Shown: piece after piece, positions 46,346-56,334 of the stretch | Numbering within the stretch: the stretch's first letter is position 1 | Layout: every line of letters begins with the position of its first letter | Source of the DNA: an uncultured Prochlorococcus sp. | Lineage (GTDB): Bacteria; Cyanobacteriota; Cyanobacteriia; PCC-6307; Cyanobiaceae | Assembly (NCBI GenBank): GCA_902526435.1 | Contig: CABZLA010000001.1 | Location: forward strand, 39,635-103,634 | Direction: 5' to 3' | Length of the DNA stretch: 64,000 nt | Program-made: the position numbers and the translations under genes | The notes under the pieces: generated by a model | Databases searched by the model: none | The model's input: only the letters and a program-made list of their open reading frames with translations | Told to the model about the DNA's origin: nothing

Positions 46346-46828
46346 TTACTTTTTATTGCCGCCTATTTGCGAAAGATATTCATTGCTTACAGCAAAAGTT
46401 TGAAAAAATTTTTCGGATAATGATAGCCAATAAGATCTCCCATCTTTTTGCTTACGTTTAATAATAAATTTTTTATTTGTTAATTCTTTTATATGATCGT
46501 AGGCCCCAGAACCTCTCAAAAGTATAAGATCTGATTGCAATATTTTTTTCTTAATTGCAATTGTTGCAAGTGTCCTTAATTCTGATGTTCTTAATTCAGA
46601 TGGTAATAAATCCTCTACAAATTCATTTAGAGTTGATTTTAACTCTAGACAATAACAACTATTAATTTCATTTAATTCTATTGCAGATTCTGTGTTTGAA
46701 TATTTTCCCTTTAATTCTCCTAATGCCCTGTCAATAGATTTAATGTCAGCATTAGTAATTTCTGAAAGATTATTTTTTGATATTGGTTTACCTTTGAGAT
46801 ACAGAACAGCCTCAACTTTTGTAACCAA
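46346..46828 (-). CDS. scpB: Segregation and condensation protein B
   Basis: 160 residues with KVEAVLYLKGKPISKNNLSEI and the two winged-helix segments (LRTLATIAIKKKILQSDLILLRGSGAYDHIKELTNKKFI). With ScpA and SMC it helps condense the chromosome. The start given is TTG 46828. In homologues an S-L pair precedes the V/A-T-K-V-E segment; here ATA-AGT-TTG is upstream, so a longer ATA-started form is conceivable but has no Shine-Dalgarno. Confidence 0.93.
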   Translation of the reverse strand: MVTKVEAVLYLKGKPISKNNLSEITNADIKSIDRALGELKGKYSNTESAIELNEINSCYCLELKSTLNEFVEDLLPSELRTSELRTLATIAIKKKILQSDLILLRGSGAYDHIKELTNKKFIIKRKQKDGRSYWLSLSEKFFQTFAVSNEYLSQIGGNKK

Positions 46829-46910
46829 ACTTATATCGGTTATTTTTTTAGTAATTAGATCAGCTTGATTAATTTTTTACTACCTAACTCTTTCCCAAGT
46901 TACCTTATTT

Positions 46911-48452
46911 TTAATCAGATGCACCAAGGAATAATTTATATGTTTGATTATTAGTTTCATCCCAATATTTATATCCTAAGAATTCAACAAATTTATTCCA
47001 GTAATTAATTTCAGCACTTTCAATTAACACTCCTATAACAATTTTTCCTACATCAGATCCATGATTTCTATAGTGAAAGATGCTAATTGTCCAATTTGAC
47101 TTCATGTTTTTTAAAAAGCTTATTAAAGCTCCTGGTCTTTCTGGAAACTCAAATCTATATAACAATTCAACATGACTTGATTTTTCTAACTCTCTAAATT
47201 TTTGAGGTAATCGACCACCTACCATGTGTCTTAAATGCGTTTTTGATAATTCATCATTACTTATATCTATAAACGGATAATTTGATTTCCTAAATTCTTG
47301 TAAAAGTTCTTCTTTATCAATTACACCATTAACCTCTATTCCTACAAATATTTGAGCATTAATTGAATTGGACATCCTATAGCTAAATTCCGTTAAATTT
47401 CTATTATTTAACAAACTGCAGAAATTAATTAAGCTTCCTGCTTTTTCAGGTATTTCAACTGCAAACATGGCTTCTTTGTATTCTCCAAGTGCTGATCTTT
47501 CAGCTACAAATCTTAGCCTTTCAAAATTCATATTTGCTCCACAAGCAATAGCAATCATATTTTTATTAGTAAAGTTTGATTCAAATATATCCTTTTTCAT
47601 TCCTGCAATAGATAGTGCTCCAGCTGGTTCTAAGATTGACCTTGTATCTTCGAACACATCCTTAATAGCTGCACATATTTCATCAGTATTTACAGTTATC
47701 ATTTTGTCGATATATTTTTTTCCAATTTCAAAGGTTTTCACTCCAACTTTTTTTACAGCTACGCCATCAGCAAACTGACCAACTGAGGCTAGTTCTATTA
47801 ATTTTAAATTTTTTAAGGATTTAGTCATCGCATCAGCATCTTCAGGCTCTACACCAATTATTTTTACTTGAGGCCAAATTTTCTTTATATAAATAGATAT
47901 ACCAGCTATCAAACCTCCTCCTCCTACAGCAACATATATTGCTTCTGGTGGCTCTTTTACTTGTTGTTGTAATTCAATGGCGATTGTGCCTTGGCCAGCT
48001 ATTACCTCAGGATCATCGAATGGATGGATAAAACATAAATTATTTTCTTTACTAAGTCGTAATGCTTCTTTATAGGTTTCATCATAATTATCGCCGAATA
48101 ATATAACAGTTGCTTTCAGATTTCTAACAGCATTTACTTTTACCAAAGGTGTAGTTATGGGCATTAATATAGTTGCGCTACATTTTAATTTCAATGCACT
48201 CAATGCTACTCCTTGTGCATGATTACCAGCACTTGAAGTAATGACTCCATTTGAAAGTTGTGATTGTGGTAGTTGCCTCATTTTATTAAAGGCGCCTCTT
48301 ATCTTAAAAGAAAATACATCTTGAAGATCTTCTCTTTTTAAATAAATATTATTTTTAAGAGCTTTACTTAAATTATTTGCTTTTTCTAAAGGTGTTTTTT
48401 TAGCTACTTCATAGACTTGAGCCTGAAGTATTTTTTTAAAATAATTTTCCAT
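46911..48452 (-). CDS. ilvA: Threonine ammonia-lyase, biosynthetic
   Basis: 513 residues. The PLP lysine is in DVFSFKIRGAFNKMRQL, the glycine-rich loop in SSAGNHAQGVALSA and AVGGGGLIAGIS, and two C-terminal ACT-like regulatory domains include EKAGSLINFCSLLN and ERPGALISFLKNM. It makes 2-oxobutanoate for isoleucine and is normally feedback-inhibited by isoleucine through the ACT domains. Divergent from dxs. Confidence 0.96.
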   Translation of the reverse strand: MENYFKKILQAQVYEVAKKTPLEKANNLSKALKNNIYLKREDLQDVFSFKIRGAFNKMRQLPQSQLSNGVITSSAGNHAQGVALSALKLKCSATILMPITTPLVKVNAVRNLKATVILFGDNYDETYKEALRLSKENNLCFIHPFDDPEVIAGQGTIAIELQQQVKEPPEAIYVAVGGGGLIAGISIYIKKIWPQVKIIGVEPEDADAMTKSLKNLKLIELASVGQFADGVAVKKVGVKTFEIGKKYIDKMITVNTDEICAAIKDVFEDTRSILEPAGALSIAGMKKDIFESNFTNKNMIAIACGANMNFERLRFVAERSALGEYKEAMFAVEIPEKAGSLINFCSLLNNRNLTEFSYRMSNSINAQIFVGIEVNGVIDKEELLQEFRKSNYPFIDISNDELSKTHLRHMVGGRLPQKFRELEKSSHVELLYRFEFPERPGALISFLKNMKSNWTISIFHYRNHGSDVGKIVIGVLIESAEINYWNKFVEFLGYKYWDETNNQTYKLFLGASD

Positions 48453-48569
48453 ATTTATATTTTTAGCATTAAATATTAATCTAATAAAACATTACATAAT
48501 CTATTTCAAAAAAAATTACTCAATTTGCACCTTAACGTTTTAGATTATATAAGTAAATATTTTTAAATA

Positions 48570-50483
48570 ATGCTTTTAAGTGAGTTAAGCCATCCAAATC
48601 AATTACATGGTTTAACAGTATCACAATTAGAGGAAATTGCTTTTCAGATTAGAGAGAGACATCTGGAGGTAGTTTCAACAAGTGGAGGTCATCTAGGTCC
48701 TGGACTCGGTGTAGTTGAATTAACACTTGCTTTATATCAAACTTTAGATCTTGATATTGATAAAGTTGTATGGGATGTTGGTCATCAGGCTTATCCACAT
48801 AAGTTAATCACTGGACGTTTCAATGAATTTGATTCCTTACGTCAACAAAAAGGTATAGCGGGTTATCTTAAACGTACTGAGAGTGAGTTTGATCATTTTG
48901 GAGCGGGTCATGCAAGTACATCAATATCAGCGGCGTTGGGAATGGCAATTGCACGAGATAGAAAAGGGGAAGATTATAAATGCGTTGCAGTTATAGGTGA
49001 TGGAGCATTAACTGGCGGTATGGCTTTAGAAGCGATAAATCATGCGGGACATTTGCCGGATACTCCTTTACTTGTTGTTCTTAATGATAATGATATGTCA
49101 ATATCTCCCCCTGTTGGAGCTCTTTCAACTTATTTGAATAGAGTTAGACTAAGTCCACCATTACAATTTTTGTCTGATAGTGTTCAAGAAAGCGTTAAAA
49201 ATATTCCTCTTATAGGTAAAGATATACCTGAAGAATTAAAAAATATAAAAGGAAGTGTTAGACGTTTAGCGGTACCAAAAGTAGGAGCGGTTTTTGAAGA
49301 GCTTGGCTTTACCTATATGGGACCAATTGATGGACATGATATTTCTAATCTTATAAATACATTTAATGCAGCTCATAGACTTAAAAAACCAGTAATGGTT
49401 CATGTTGTTACAACAAAAGGTAAGGGATATCCATATGCAGAAGCAGATCAAGTTGGTTATCACGCCCAGTCATCATTTGATCTTACTACTGGTAAATCAA
49501 TTCCATCAAACAAGCCCAAACCAGTTAGTTATAGTAAAATATTTGGTCAAACCCTTTTAAAAATTTGTGAGCAAGATAGTAAGGTTATAGGCATTACAGC
49601 AGCAATGGCTACAGGAACTGGACTAGATTTATTACAAAAAAGTATTCCAGAACAATATATTGATGTAGGAATTGCTGAACAACATGCCGTTACACTAGCA
49701 GCTGGAATGTCCTGTGATGGCCTAAAACCAGTTGTTGCTATTTACAGTACTTTCTTACAACGTGCTTTTGATCAGCTTATCCATGATGTAGGTATTCAGA
49801 ATCTTCCAGTATCTTTTGTTTTAGATAGAGCGGGAATTGTAGGTGCAGATGGACCAACTCATCAAGGGCAATATGATATTAGCTATATGAGAGCTATTCC
49901 TAACTTTGTATTAATGGCTCCGAAGGATGAAGCTGAACTACAAAGAATGTTAATTACATCTATAAATCACAAGGGACCAACCGCACTTCGTATCCCAAGA
50001 GGTTCAGGATTAGGTGTAGCAGTAATGGAGGAGGGATGGGAGCCTTTGAAGATTGGTGAAGGAGAAATATTAGAAGAAGGTGATGATGTTCTAATTATTG
50101 CTTATGGTTCAATGGTTCAAGCCGCCACTGAGACTGCAAATATATTAAAAAATAGAGGTATTAGTGTTTGTATTGTAAATGCTAGATTTGTTAGACCTCT
50201 TGATCAAGATTTAATAATACAGTTAGTAGGCAAACTTAAAAAGGTAGTAACAATGGAAGAAGGTACTTTAGTTGGAGGATTTGGCTCGGCTATTGTTGAA
50301 ATGTTAAACGACAATGAAATAAATGTACCAGTTTTAAGAATTGGTATTCCTGATGTACTTGTAGATCATGCTTCACCTGACCAGAGTAAAAAAACATTAG
50401 GACTTAAACCTGATCAGATGGCAGAAAAAATTATTAACAAATTTAATTTGGCAGAATTAAATTCTAATATTACTGTTGAATAA
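48570..50483 (+). CDS. dxs: 1-deoxy-D-xylulose-5-phosphate synthase
   Basis: 637 residues, transketolase family: [53 protein letters not shown] (TPP binding) and [22 protein letters not shown]. It joins pyruvate and glyceraldehyde 3-phosphate in the first committed MEP-pathway step and also supplies thiamine and pyridoxal precursors. ispE at 24959 acts later in the same pathway. Ends two bases before convergent psaK. Confidence 0.97.
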   Translation: MLLSELSHPNQLHGLTVSQLEEIAFQIRERHLEVVSTSGGHLGPGLGVVELTLALYQTLDLDIDKVVWDVGHQAYPHKLITGRFNEFDSLRQQKGIAGYLKRTESEFDHFGAGHASTSISAALGMAIARDRKGEDYKCVAVIGDGALTGGMALEAINHAGHLPDTPLLVVLNDNDMSISPPVGALSTYLNRVRLSPPLQFLSDSVQESVKNIPLIGKDIPEELKNIKGSVRRLAVPKVGAVFEELGFTYMGPIDGHDISNLINTFNAAHRLKKPVMVHVVTTKGKGYPYAEADQVGYHAQSSFDLTTGKSIPSNKPKPVSYSKIFGQTLLKICEQDSKVIGITAAMATGTGLDLLQKSIPEQYIDVGIAEQHAVTLAAGMSCDGLKPVVAIYSTFLQRAFDQLIHDVGIQNLPVSFVLDRAGIVGADGPTHQGQYDISYMRAIPNFVLMAPKDEAELQRMLITSINHKGPTALRIPRGSGLGVAVMEEGWEPLKIGEGEILEEGDDVLIIAYGSMVQAATETANILKNRGISVCIVNARFVRPLDQDLIIQLVGKLKKVVTMEEGTLVGGFGSAIVEMLNDNEINVPVLRIGIPDVLVDHASPDQSKKTLGLKPDQMAEKIINKFNLAELNSNITVE

Positions 50484-50485
50484 TT

Positions 50486-50749
50486 TTACAAAACTCCTCT
50501 AGATGCTAATCCTAGTATTGCACCTATTCCGAAGATATGTCCGAGGCAATTAGCTCCTACTACAGAAGCATGACTTAAACCACCAAAGAATTGTGAATTA
50601 GGAATTTCAAAACCTTCATTAGGTTTTCTTATTGTGGCTCTTGCAATTGCATAAGCAAAAACATTACACGCAATCATTACGATGGCGCATTTTGGTGACC
50701 ATTCAAATGTTGCTGGAGCGGCCGCTGCTGCAAATAATGTAGTAAGCAT
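50486..50749 (-). CDS. psaK: Photosystem I reaction center subunit PsaK
   Basis: 87 residues from ATG 50749, giving the mature-like N-terminus MLTTLFAAAAAPATFEWSPK. Two helices surround a loop with RATIRKPNEGFEIP and the C-terminal HASVVGANCLGHIFGIGAILGL. PsaK sits at the edge of photosystem I. A longer TTG start at 50791 would add 14 residues not expected in PsaK; a strong AAAGGAG lies within that stretch but too far from the ATG. Confidence 0.92.
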   Translation of the reverse strand: MLTTLFAAAAAPATFEWSPKCAIVMIACNVFAYAIARATIRKPNEGFEIPNSQFFGGLSHASVVGANCLGHIFGIGAILGLASRGVL

Positions 50750-50815
50750 AAAAAAAACGTTATTTTCTATATTCTCCTTTATTTCGAGCAATAAATCATA
50801 TAATTGTAAAAGGTC

Positions 50816-51151
50816 TTAAGAGTTATTTACTTCTAGACGATTTAACATCTTTATAAAGCCAAGTAAAATAATAAAATCGCTTAAGGTTAAGAAAAATTCT
50901 GCTGAACCATGCAGTAAGTCAACTTCAACAAGAGTTCTGTGATAGTAATTAAGAGAAAATATTGAAATTACTATGGTTATAAATACAAATAATACAGTTA
51001 AAGAAAAACCAATTTTGATTAATCTATTTAATGACTTTATCTTGTATAAAAAATATAAGAAAATCGAATATGGAATTATAGATGCTGCAAATAAGGCTGT
51101 ATTATCAAATCTTGATAAGAAATTTAGAAAATTTAAAAAAAAATCATTCAT
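50816..51151 (-). CDS. DUF3593 membrane protein
   Basis: 111 residues from ATG 51151 with three helices and the family mark VDLLHGSAEFFLTLSDFIILLG. DUF3593 occurs in cyanobacteria and plastids and is commonly encoded next to DUF2499, as here. The start overlaps the DUF2499 stop by eight bases (ATGAATGA). Function unknown. The further-upstream start 51178 would overlap more and is less likely. Confidence 0.82.
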   Translation of the reverse strand: MNDFFLNFLNFLSRFDNTALFAASIIPYSIFLYFLYKIKSLNRLIKIGFSLTVLFVFITIVISIFSLNYYHRTLVEVDLLHGSAEFFLTLSDFIILLGFIKMLNRLEVNNS

Positions 51152-51446
51152 AGGATTCTGTTCTTTTATAAATTGCAATAGTAGCTATAGCCAATGTTGA
51201 GTTCCCTAGAAAAGTGAAAATCCCTTGAAGGGTAACTAGCCCATATAATTCTGGTTGATTATCAAAAATATGCCAAGTAATTGCACACATGGCTCCAATT
51301 AAATTAGGTATCATCGCGAGACTTAACCAGTAATAAAGCTCTAGTTTTTTAAAGTTGCTTATTTTGTTTATTATAAATATTGCATAAATCCATTCTATTA
51401 CTGAGCTGATATGAATTAACCAAGTACCAAATGAAAGTTCGTGCAA
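51144..51446 (-). CDS. DUF2499 membrane protein
   Basis: 100 residues if started at TTG 51446, just after the peroxiredoxin stop, giving LHELSFGTWLIHISSVIEWIYA, the DUF2499 N-terminal pattern. The family's AMIPNLIGAMCAITWHIFDN and LVTLQGIFTFLGNSTL segments follow. A longer frame starting at 51518 would overlap the peroxiredoxin gene by about 67 bases and is disfavoured. The function is unknown; the gene pairs with DUF3593. Confidence 0.8.
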   Translation of the reverse strand: MHELSFGTWLIHISSVIEWIYAIFIINKISNFKKLELYYWLSLAMIPNLIGAMCAITWHIFDNQPELYGLVTLQGIFTFLGNSTLAIATIAIYKRTESYE

Positions 51447-51451
51447 AATAT

Positions 51452-51988
51452 TTATATATTTTTCTTTAAAATATTTAGAACTTCTTTTGCATGATTGATT
51501 GGTAAAACACTTATCCATCTGTAAGTTATTTCTCCCTTTGGTGAAATCAAAAAAGTATTCCTATCGGAATAAGGAGGAATCCAGGAACCATATTTTGCAC
51601 TAATAGTTCCATTAGGATCGGATAATAATGTGTAATTTATTGATTTTTCACTGCAAAAACTATCGTGAGAATTTTGATTGTCGGCACTTATTCCTATTAT
51701 TTCAGCATTATATTTAGAAAAGTCATTTTTTAATTGAGAAAATCCTTTCGCTTCTAGTGTACAACCAGCGGTAAAATCTTTAGGATAAAAATATAAAACT
51801 ATCCATTTACCTTTTAATTCATTCGAATCCCATATTTTTTTTGATTTAATACTTTTGTTTATTCCCTCTAAATGGAAACTAGGTGCTAAATCTCCTATCT
51901 CAGGAGCATAATCAAAGGCAAATACAGTTTTTAGATTAAAAAATAAGGATATTAATATTACAAAAATGCCAAATAAACTCTTCATCAA
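51452..51988 (-). CDS. Exported peroxiredoxin of the BCP/PrxQ type
   Basis: 178 residues. An N-terminal signal peptide-like stretch (MMKSLFGIFVILISLFFNLKTVFA) precedes the thioredoxin-fold domain. The peroxidatic Cys76 is in YPKDFTAGCTLEAKGF. The resolving Cys normally five residues on is Lys81; the only other Cys is Cys112. It likely reduces peroxides in the lumen or periplasm. It lies two bases downstream of rpmB. Confidence 0.92.
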   Translation of the reverse strand: MMKSLFGIFVILISLFFNLKTVFAFDYAPEIGDLAPSFHLEGINKSIKSKKIWDSNELKGKWIVLYFYPKDFTAGCTLEAKGFSQLKNDFSKYNAEIIGISADNQNSHDSFCSEKSINYTLLSDPNGTISAKYGSWIPPYSDRNTFLISPKGEITYRWISVLPINHAKEVLNILKKNI

Positions 51989-51990
51989 AA

Positions 51991-52227
51991 TCAGAACTTA
52001 TTGAGATCCACTCCATTTGTTTTAGCAACCTTATCTAAACCAACCTTTTGAATTGACTTTAATGCCTTAGTACTAATTTTTATGTTTACCCACTTTTTAC
52101 CTTCTTGCCACCAAAGTCTCCTTTTTTGTAGATTCACTTGTTGTAATTTCTTAGTACGAATATGGGAATGACTTACAGCCATCCCATTATTGGCTTTTGC
52201 ACCTGTCAACTCACAAACCCTAGACAT
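51991..52227 (-). CDS. rpmB: 50S ribosomal protein L28
   Basis: 78 residues, standard L28: [38 protein letters not shown] and a C-terminal [18 protein letters not shown]. The peroxiredoxin gene begins two bases after its stop on the same strand. Upstream is htpG with about 40 bases between. Confidence 0.98.
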
Positions 52228-52266
52228 ATTAATTAAAAAATATACCTTTCAACTCTAACACACCAC

Positions 52267-54171
52267 TTATGTTGATGTTTTAAGTAAATCCGAAATTAAA
52301 TCGGCATTATTATTTTGCAAATTTATAATTTGTTCCTGATCTAACCCCCCTACACTTAATTTCGCCATGTCATAAACATGATTAGCAATTTTTGAAGCTA
52401 ATGGATTTTCAACGGGATCTTTTTTATCAAGAATAATTTTATTACCAGTTATTTTATTTAATCCTGCAATGAGTGGATGTTCTTTATTAATTAATAGTAC
52501 ATGGTATTCAGGTAAACCCGGCATTTTTTGTTCCATATATGCCCCCATATCGTTTATTCTTCTCATTTGTTCCGGTAACAATATCATTGCAGGAGGGGCA
52601 TCTTTACTTTTAAGAGATTGAACTTTTACTGTTACTTTATCGTTATTTAAAGCTTTAGAAATAATATCCTTTAAAATGTCTGTGTTTGATTTACCATCTT
52701 TATCAACTATTTCCTTTGATTCTTTATCTTCAAGCTCATTTATTTCAGAATCTACTCTTTGAAATTGATAATTTTCATTTTTGTTTTCTATCCATGGAAG
52801 AAATTGTGCATCTATTAAAGGATCAGATTTGATTACTTCTTTGTTATCAGATAAACAAATATTTAAAGCACTAGATTGACCAATTACGTCAGTACAATAA
52901 ATAATTTTTTTGGAATCACCTATGTTATTTCGTTCTTTATAATTTAATAATGTTGTGTAAAACTTTTCGTTAGATTTTATAAGGGATTTATCATCGAGAT
53001 ATTTTTTTACGTCCTTATCAGAATTTATAATTGTCTCAAAAATAATACTATTTTCTACAAGTTCAGCAAACTTTTCGTCTTCAATCGCACCAATCTTAAT
53101 AAAGGCAGAAATTGAATCCCAAATTTCCGTATAAAATTCAGGAGAATTTTTTATTAAATCTTTTAACTTATTAGCAATTTTTTTAGATATGAATGATGAA
53201 ATTGATCGGACTTTTCTATCAGTTTGCAAGGCACTTCTACTTACATTTAACGGTATGTCTGTAGAGTCAATAACCCCTCTTAAAGGTAATAGATATTTAG
53301 GTACAATTTCCTTTATTGAGTCACTTACAAATACTTGATTGCAAAATAGTTTAATTTCACCTTTTTCCCAATCGGCTCTTCCAGAAAGTTTAGGGAAATA
53401 TAAAATACCTTGAATGTCGTATGGATAATCTGTATTTAAATGAATCCATAAAAGAGGATCTCCTTGAAAAGGATATAAATATTTATATAGTTCAATATAA
53501 TCTTCATCCTTTAATTCACTAGGTTGTCTTCTCCATGGAGGATTTTTCTTATTTATTGTTTCACCCTCTAATAGAACATCTATAGGCATAAAGTCACAAT
53601 ATTTTTTTATAAGCGATTTAATTCTCTCTGGTTCTATGAATTCTTTCTCTTCATCCATTAAATGAAGGATTACATCTGTTCCAACAGAATCTCTTTCTGA
53701 TTCCTCTAATGTGAAATTAGGTGAACCATCACATGACCAATTAAATGTTTTACTATCACCTATGGCTGATTTAGTTAAAATATTGACTTTATCTGCAACC
53801 ATGAAACTAGAATAAAAACCCAATCCAAAATGTCCTATAAATTCGTCATTATCTTTTTTATATTTCGTTAGAAACTCTTCAGCACTAGAAAAGGCAACTT
53901 GGTTTATGTATTTTTTTATTTCTTCATCATTCATTCCAATACCATTATCAGAAATTTTTAATATATTTTTTTCCCTATCAATAGTAATTTTTACTTGAGG
54001 TTCATCACAATTTTCACAATCTCCAGCCATTGAGGCCATTCTTCTTTTACTAATTGCATCTACAGCATTACTAACGAGCTCTCTTAAAAAAATTTCGTGA
54101 TCAGAATATACAGCTTTTTTTATTATTGGAAAAATATTTTCGGTATTTATTCTAATTTCTCCTTTTTCCAT
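52267..54171 (-). CDS. htpG: Molecular chaperone HtpG (Hsp90)
   Basis: 634 residues. GHKL ATPase motifs are ELVSNAVDAISK, ISDNGIGMN and GHFGLGFYSSFMV; the middle domain includes PLNVSRSALQTDRK and the C-terminal domain PPAMILLPEQMRRIND. It helps refold and stabilise proteins under stress. No CIRCE-type inverted repeat is visible in the 136-base upstream gap. Confidence 0.97.
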   Translation of the reverse strand: MEKGEIRINTENIFPIIKKAVYSDHEIFLRELVSNAVDAISKRRMASMAGDCENCDEPQVKITIDREKNILKISDNGIGMNDEEIKKYINQVAFSSAEEFLTKYKKDNDEFIGHFGLGFYSSFMVADKVNILTKSAIGDSKTFNWSCDGSPNFTLEESERDSVGTDVILHLMDEEKEFIEPERIKSLIKKYCDFMPIDVLLEGETINKKNPPWRRQPSELKDEDYIELYKYLYPFQGDPLLWIHLNTDYPYDIQGILYFPKLSGRADWEKGEIKLFCNQVFVSDSIKEIVPKYLLPLRGVIDSTDIPLNVSRSALQTDRKVRSISSFISKKIANKLKDLIKNSPEFYTEIWDSISAFIKIGAIEDEKFAELVENSIIFETIINSDKDVKKYLDDKSLIKSNEKFYTTLLNYKERNNIGDSKKIIYCTDVIGQSSALNICLSDNKEVIKSDPLIDAQFLPWIENKNENYQFQRVDSEINELEDKESKEIVDKDGKSNTDILKDIISKALNNDKVTVKVQSLKSKDAPPAMILLPEQMRRINDMGAYMEQKMPGLPEYHVLLINKEHPLIAGLNKITGNKIILDKKDPVENPLASKIANHVYDMAKLSVGGLDQEQIINLQNNNADLISDLLKTST

Positions 54172-54307
54172 TTTTAATTTTTTTAAACTACTAGATTTTA
54201 TTTCCTATTTTAAGGTTAATCAAGTTTAATTAGGAGTATTGTCCGTACTAAAAATTTAAATTTTTTATCTTATTAAATTAGCATTTTTTTTTACTGAAAA
54301 GAAAAAA

Positions 54308-55459
54308 TTATTTAATCCATTGAATTTCAGTGCAATTATGTTCTTTCATAAGAATATTGGCTTTTGAATTATCATTACATGGATTCAAATACATGATTGC
54401 AATTATCCCTTTTTTTTGCAATGCTTTTTGTTCATTTATACCTTTATCTAATAAATAAGAATCTTTAAATAACAACAAAACCTTCCTTTTAGTTTGAGAT
54501 TTTTCAACTATCAATTCTCTCAAATTATCTATAGAGATAGTGAATCCAATTCCATTAATTATTTTTTCATTAGGATTAAAGAATCTTACTAATTCGTCAT
54601 ACCTGCCACCTTTTGCAATTATAGTTTTAACATTATTTTTATCGCAAATAAGTTGAAATACTATACCTGCATATAAATTAAGATGAGGTTGATAAGTAGG
54701 ATCAAGTTGAATTTTAATATTATATTTTTTTGAAATTTTTGATAAAGTATTAAATAAACAGTCAAGTTCCTCTAACACCTTACTATTACCATAAACATTT
54801 TTAAGCTTTTTAAGTATGATTGCAGGTTCCCCTCTTGTAAATAATAATTCCTTCAATATTGATTTATCATTGTTGTCAATATTTAATCTATCTAATGATT
54901 CTTGATCTAAATTTACCATGCATTTTTTAATCTCCTCATAATTATTATTTTTATAATTGAATAATATTAAATCCATTATTTTTGTTGTACTAACAAGAAG
55001 TGTTAGATTACAACTATCAATTAAATTGATATTATCAATTGCATCAAATAATATATTAATCACCTCAATCTCAGGGTATTGAGTATCATAACTAATTAAT
55101 TCTATCCCGCTTTGTAAATTTTCTTGAAATTTAAAAGTATTTTTATAACTTTGTTTTTTGGTAAATACAATACCACTATTAAAAAGTCTTATTGGTCTCT
55201 TCTTATTTATTAATCTTGTGGATGTTAATTTAACAATTGATGTTGTCATTTCTGGTCTTAAACATAATGAATTATTACTTACTATTCCAATAAGTTCGTC
55301 GCTATCAATTACTTCTCTACCTTTGATTGTCTCAAGATTATTTATAAATGAAGGTGAAATTTCTTCATAACCCCACAACTTATATACATTGTTTAAATCG
55401 TTAACAATTGAGGAATTATTCCTTACATCTATTAAATTAAATTCTTTAATATCACCCAT
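54308..55459 (-). CDS. hisZ: ATP phosphoribosyltransferase regulatory subunit
   Basis: 383 residues with a HisRS-like catalytic fold: LWGYEEISPSFINNLE, LCLRPEMTTSIVKL, and a late motif (AKGGRYDELVRFFNP) where HisRS binds histidine, but no anticodon-binding domain. HisZ activates short HisG in the first step of histidine synthesis. hisG is not in this window. A HisRS itself would be about 420 residues with a clear C-terminal domain. Confidence 0.9.
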   Translation of the reverse strand: MGDIKEFNLIDVRNNSSIVNDLNNVYKLWGYEEISPSFINNLETIKGREVIDSDELIGIVSNNSLCLRPEMTTSIVKLTSTRLINKKRPIRLFNSGIVFTKKQSYKNTFKFQENLQSGIELISYDTQYPEIEVINILFDAIDNINLIDSCNLTLLVSTTKIMDLILFNYKNNNYEEIKKCMVNLDQESLDRLNIDNNDKSILKELLFTRGEPAIILKKLKNVYGNSKVLEELDCLFNTLSKISKKYNIKIQLDPTYQPHLNLYAGIVFQLICDKNNVKTIIAKGGRYDELVRFFNPNEKIINGIGFTISIDNLRELIVEKSQTKRKVLLLFKDSYLLDKGINEQKALQKKGIIAIMYLNPCNDNSKANILMKEHNCTEIQWIK

Positions 55460-55480
55460 TTTAAAACGATAATTTCATTT

Positions 55481-56329
55481 TTAATTGTAAAAATGTTTAT
55501 TAAGAGGAGTAACTTTGCTTAATTCCATTTTAAGCTCTTCTTCAAGTCTAGGACTGCAAGCCAATATCCTTCCGGAGCTAAGATTAAATTCACCTTTAGG
55601 GTAATCAGAAACGATACCACCAGCTTCTTTAACAATAATAGCACCAGCAGCTAAATCCCATATTTCTAGACCTCTTTCCCAATATCCATCTACTTTCCCT
55701 GAAGCAACAAATGCTAGATCAACAGCCGCCGCACCTCCTCTCCTTACTCCTCTAGTTTTATGTGTTAAATAACAAAATTCTGCATAATTATTATCTTCAG
55801 TCTCAAACCTATCATATGAAAAACCTGTTACGAGAAGACTATCGATAAGGGAATTAGCATCTGACACCATCAGTTTTTTATCATTGCAATATGAACCTTT
55901 ACCTATGCATGCAGAATAAAGTTCGTTTAAATATGGTACTGATATAGCACCTAAGATAGGATTATTTTTATATAAAAGACCTATTGAAGTTCCAAAGAAT
56001 GGATAACCGTGAGAATAGTTAGTTGTTCCATCTAATGGATCAATGCACCAAGTTAATTCCGAAGTCTTTATTAATTTTCCTGATTCTTCCGCATGAATAG
56101 AAATTTCGGGGGTTTTAATTGTTAGGTACTCCTTAATTTTCTCTTCTACTTCTAAATCTACGTTGGTAACTAAATCACCCTTTCTCCCCTTAGAAGTGAT
56201 TGTTTGAATTTTATTGTAATTTTTAATTAGAATTTCATTACCTAAAAGTGCACTCTCTTTAGCTATTTTAGTAAGGAAAATTAAATCAATTTCTAAATTG
56301 ATTTCTTTAAATTCTTGAATTTCAATCAT
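55481..56329 (-). CDS. Inositol monophosphatase family protein
   Basis: 282 residues of the lithium-sensitive phosphatase fold: LVTNVDLEVEEKI, WCIDPLDGTTNYSHGYPFFGTSIGLL (metal site) and IWDLAAGAIIVKEAGGIVSD. Relatives dephosphorylate myo-inositol 1-phosphate or related sugar and nucleotide phosphates (SuhB, HisN). The adjacent hisZ raises the possibility of a histidinol-phosphatase (HisN) role, but this is inference. Confidence 0.9.
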   Translation of the reverse strand: MIEIQEFKEINLEIDLIFLTKIAKESALLGNEILIKNYNKIQTITSKGRKGDLVTNVDLEVEEKIKEYLTIKTPEISIHAEESGKLIKTSELTWCIDPLDGTTNYSHGYPFFGTSIGLLYKNNPILGAISVPYLNELYSACIGKGSYCNDKKLMVSDANSLIDSLLVTGFSYDRFETEDNNYAEFCYLTHKTRGVRRGGAAAVDLAFVASGKVDGYWERGLEIWDLAAGAIIVKEAGGIVSDYPKGEFNLSSGRILACSPRLEEELKMELSKVTPLNKHFYN

Positions 56330-56334
56330 AAAAA

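Noticed and set aside
54226..54262. LexA-like AGTACGGACAATACT in the hisZ-htpG gap
   Set aside because: Half sites are spaced five bases apart instead of four, and no SOS gene follows.
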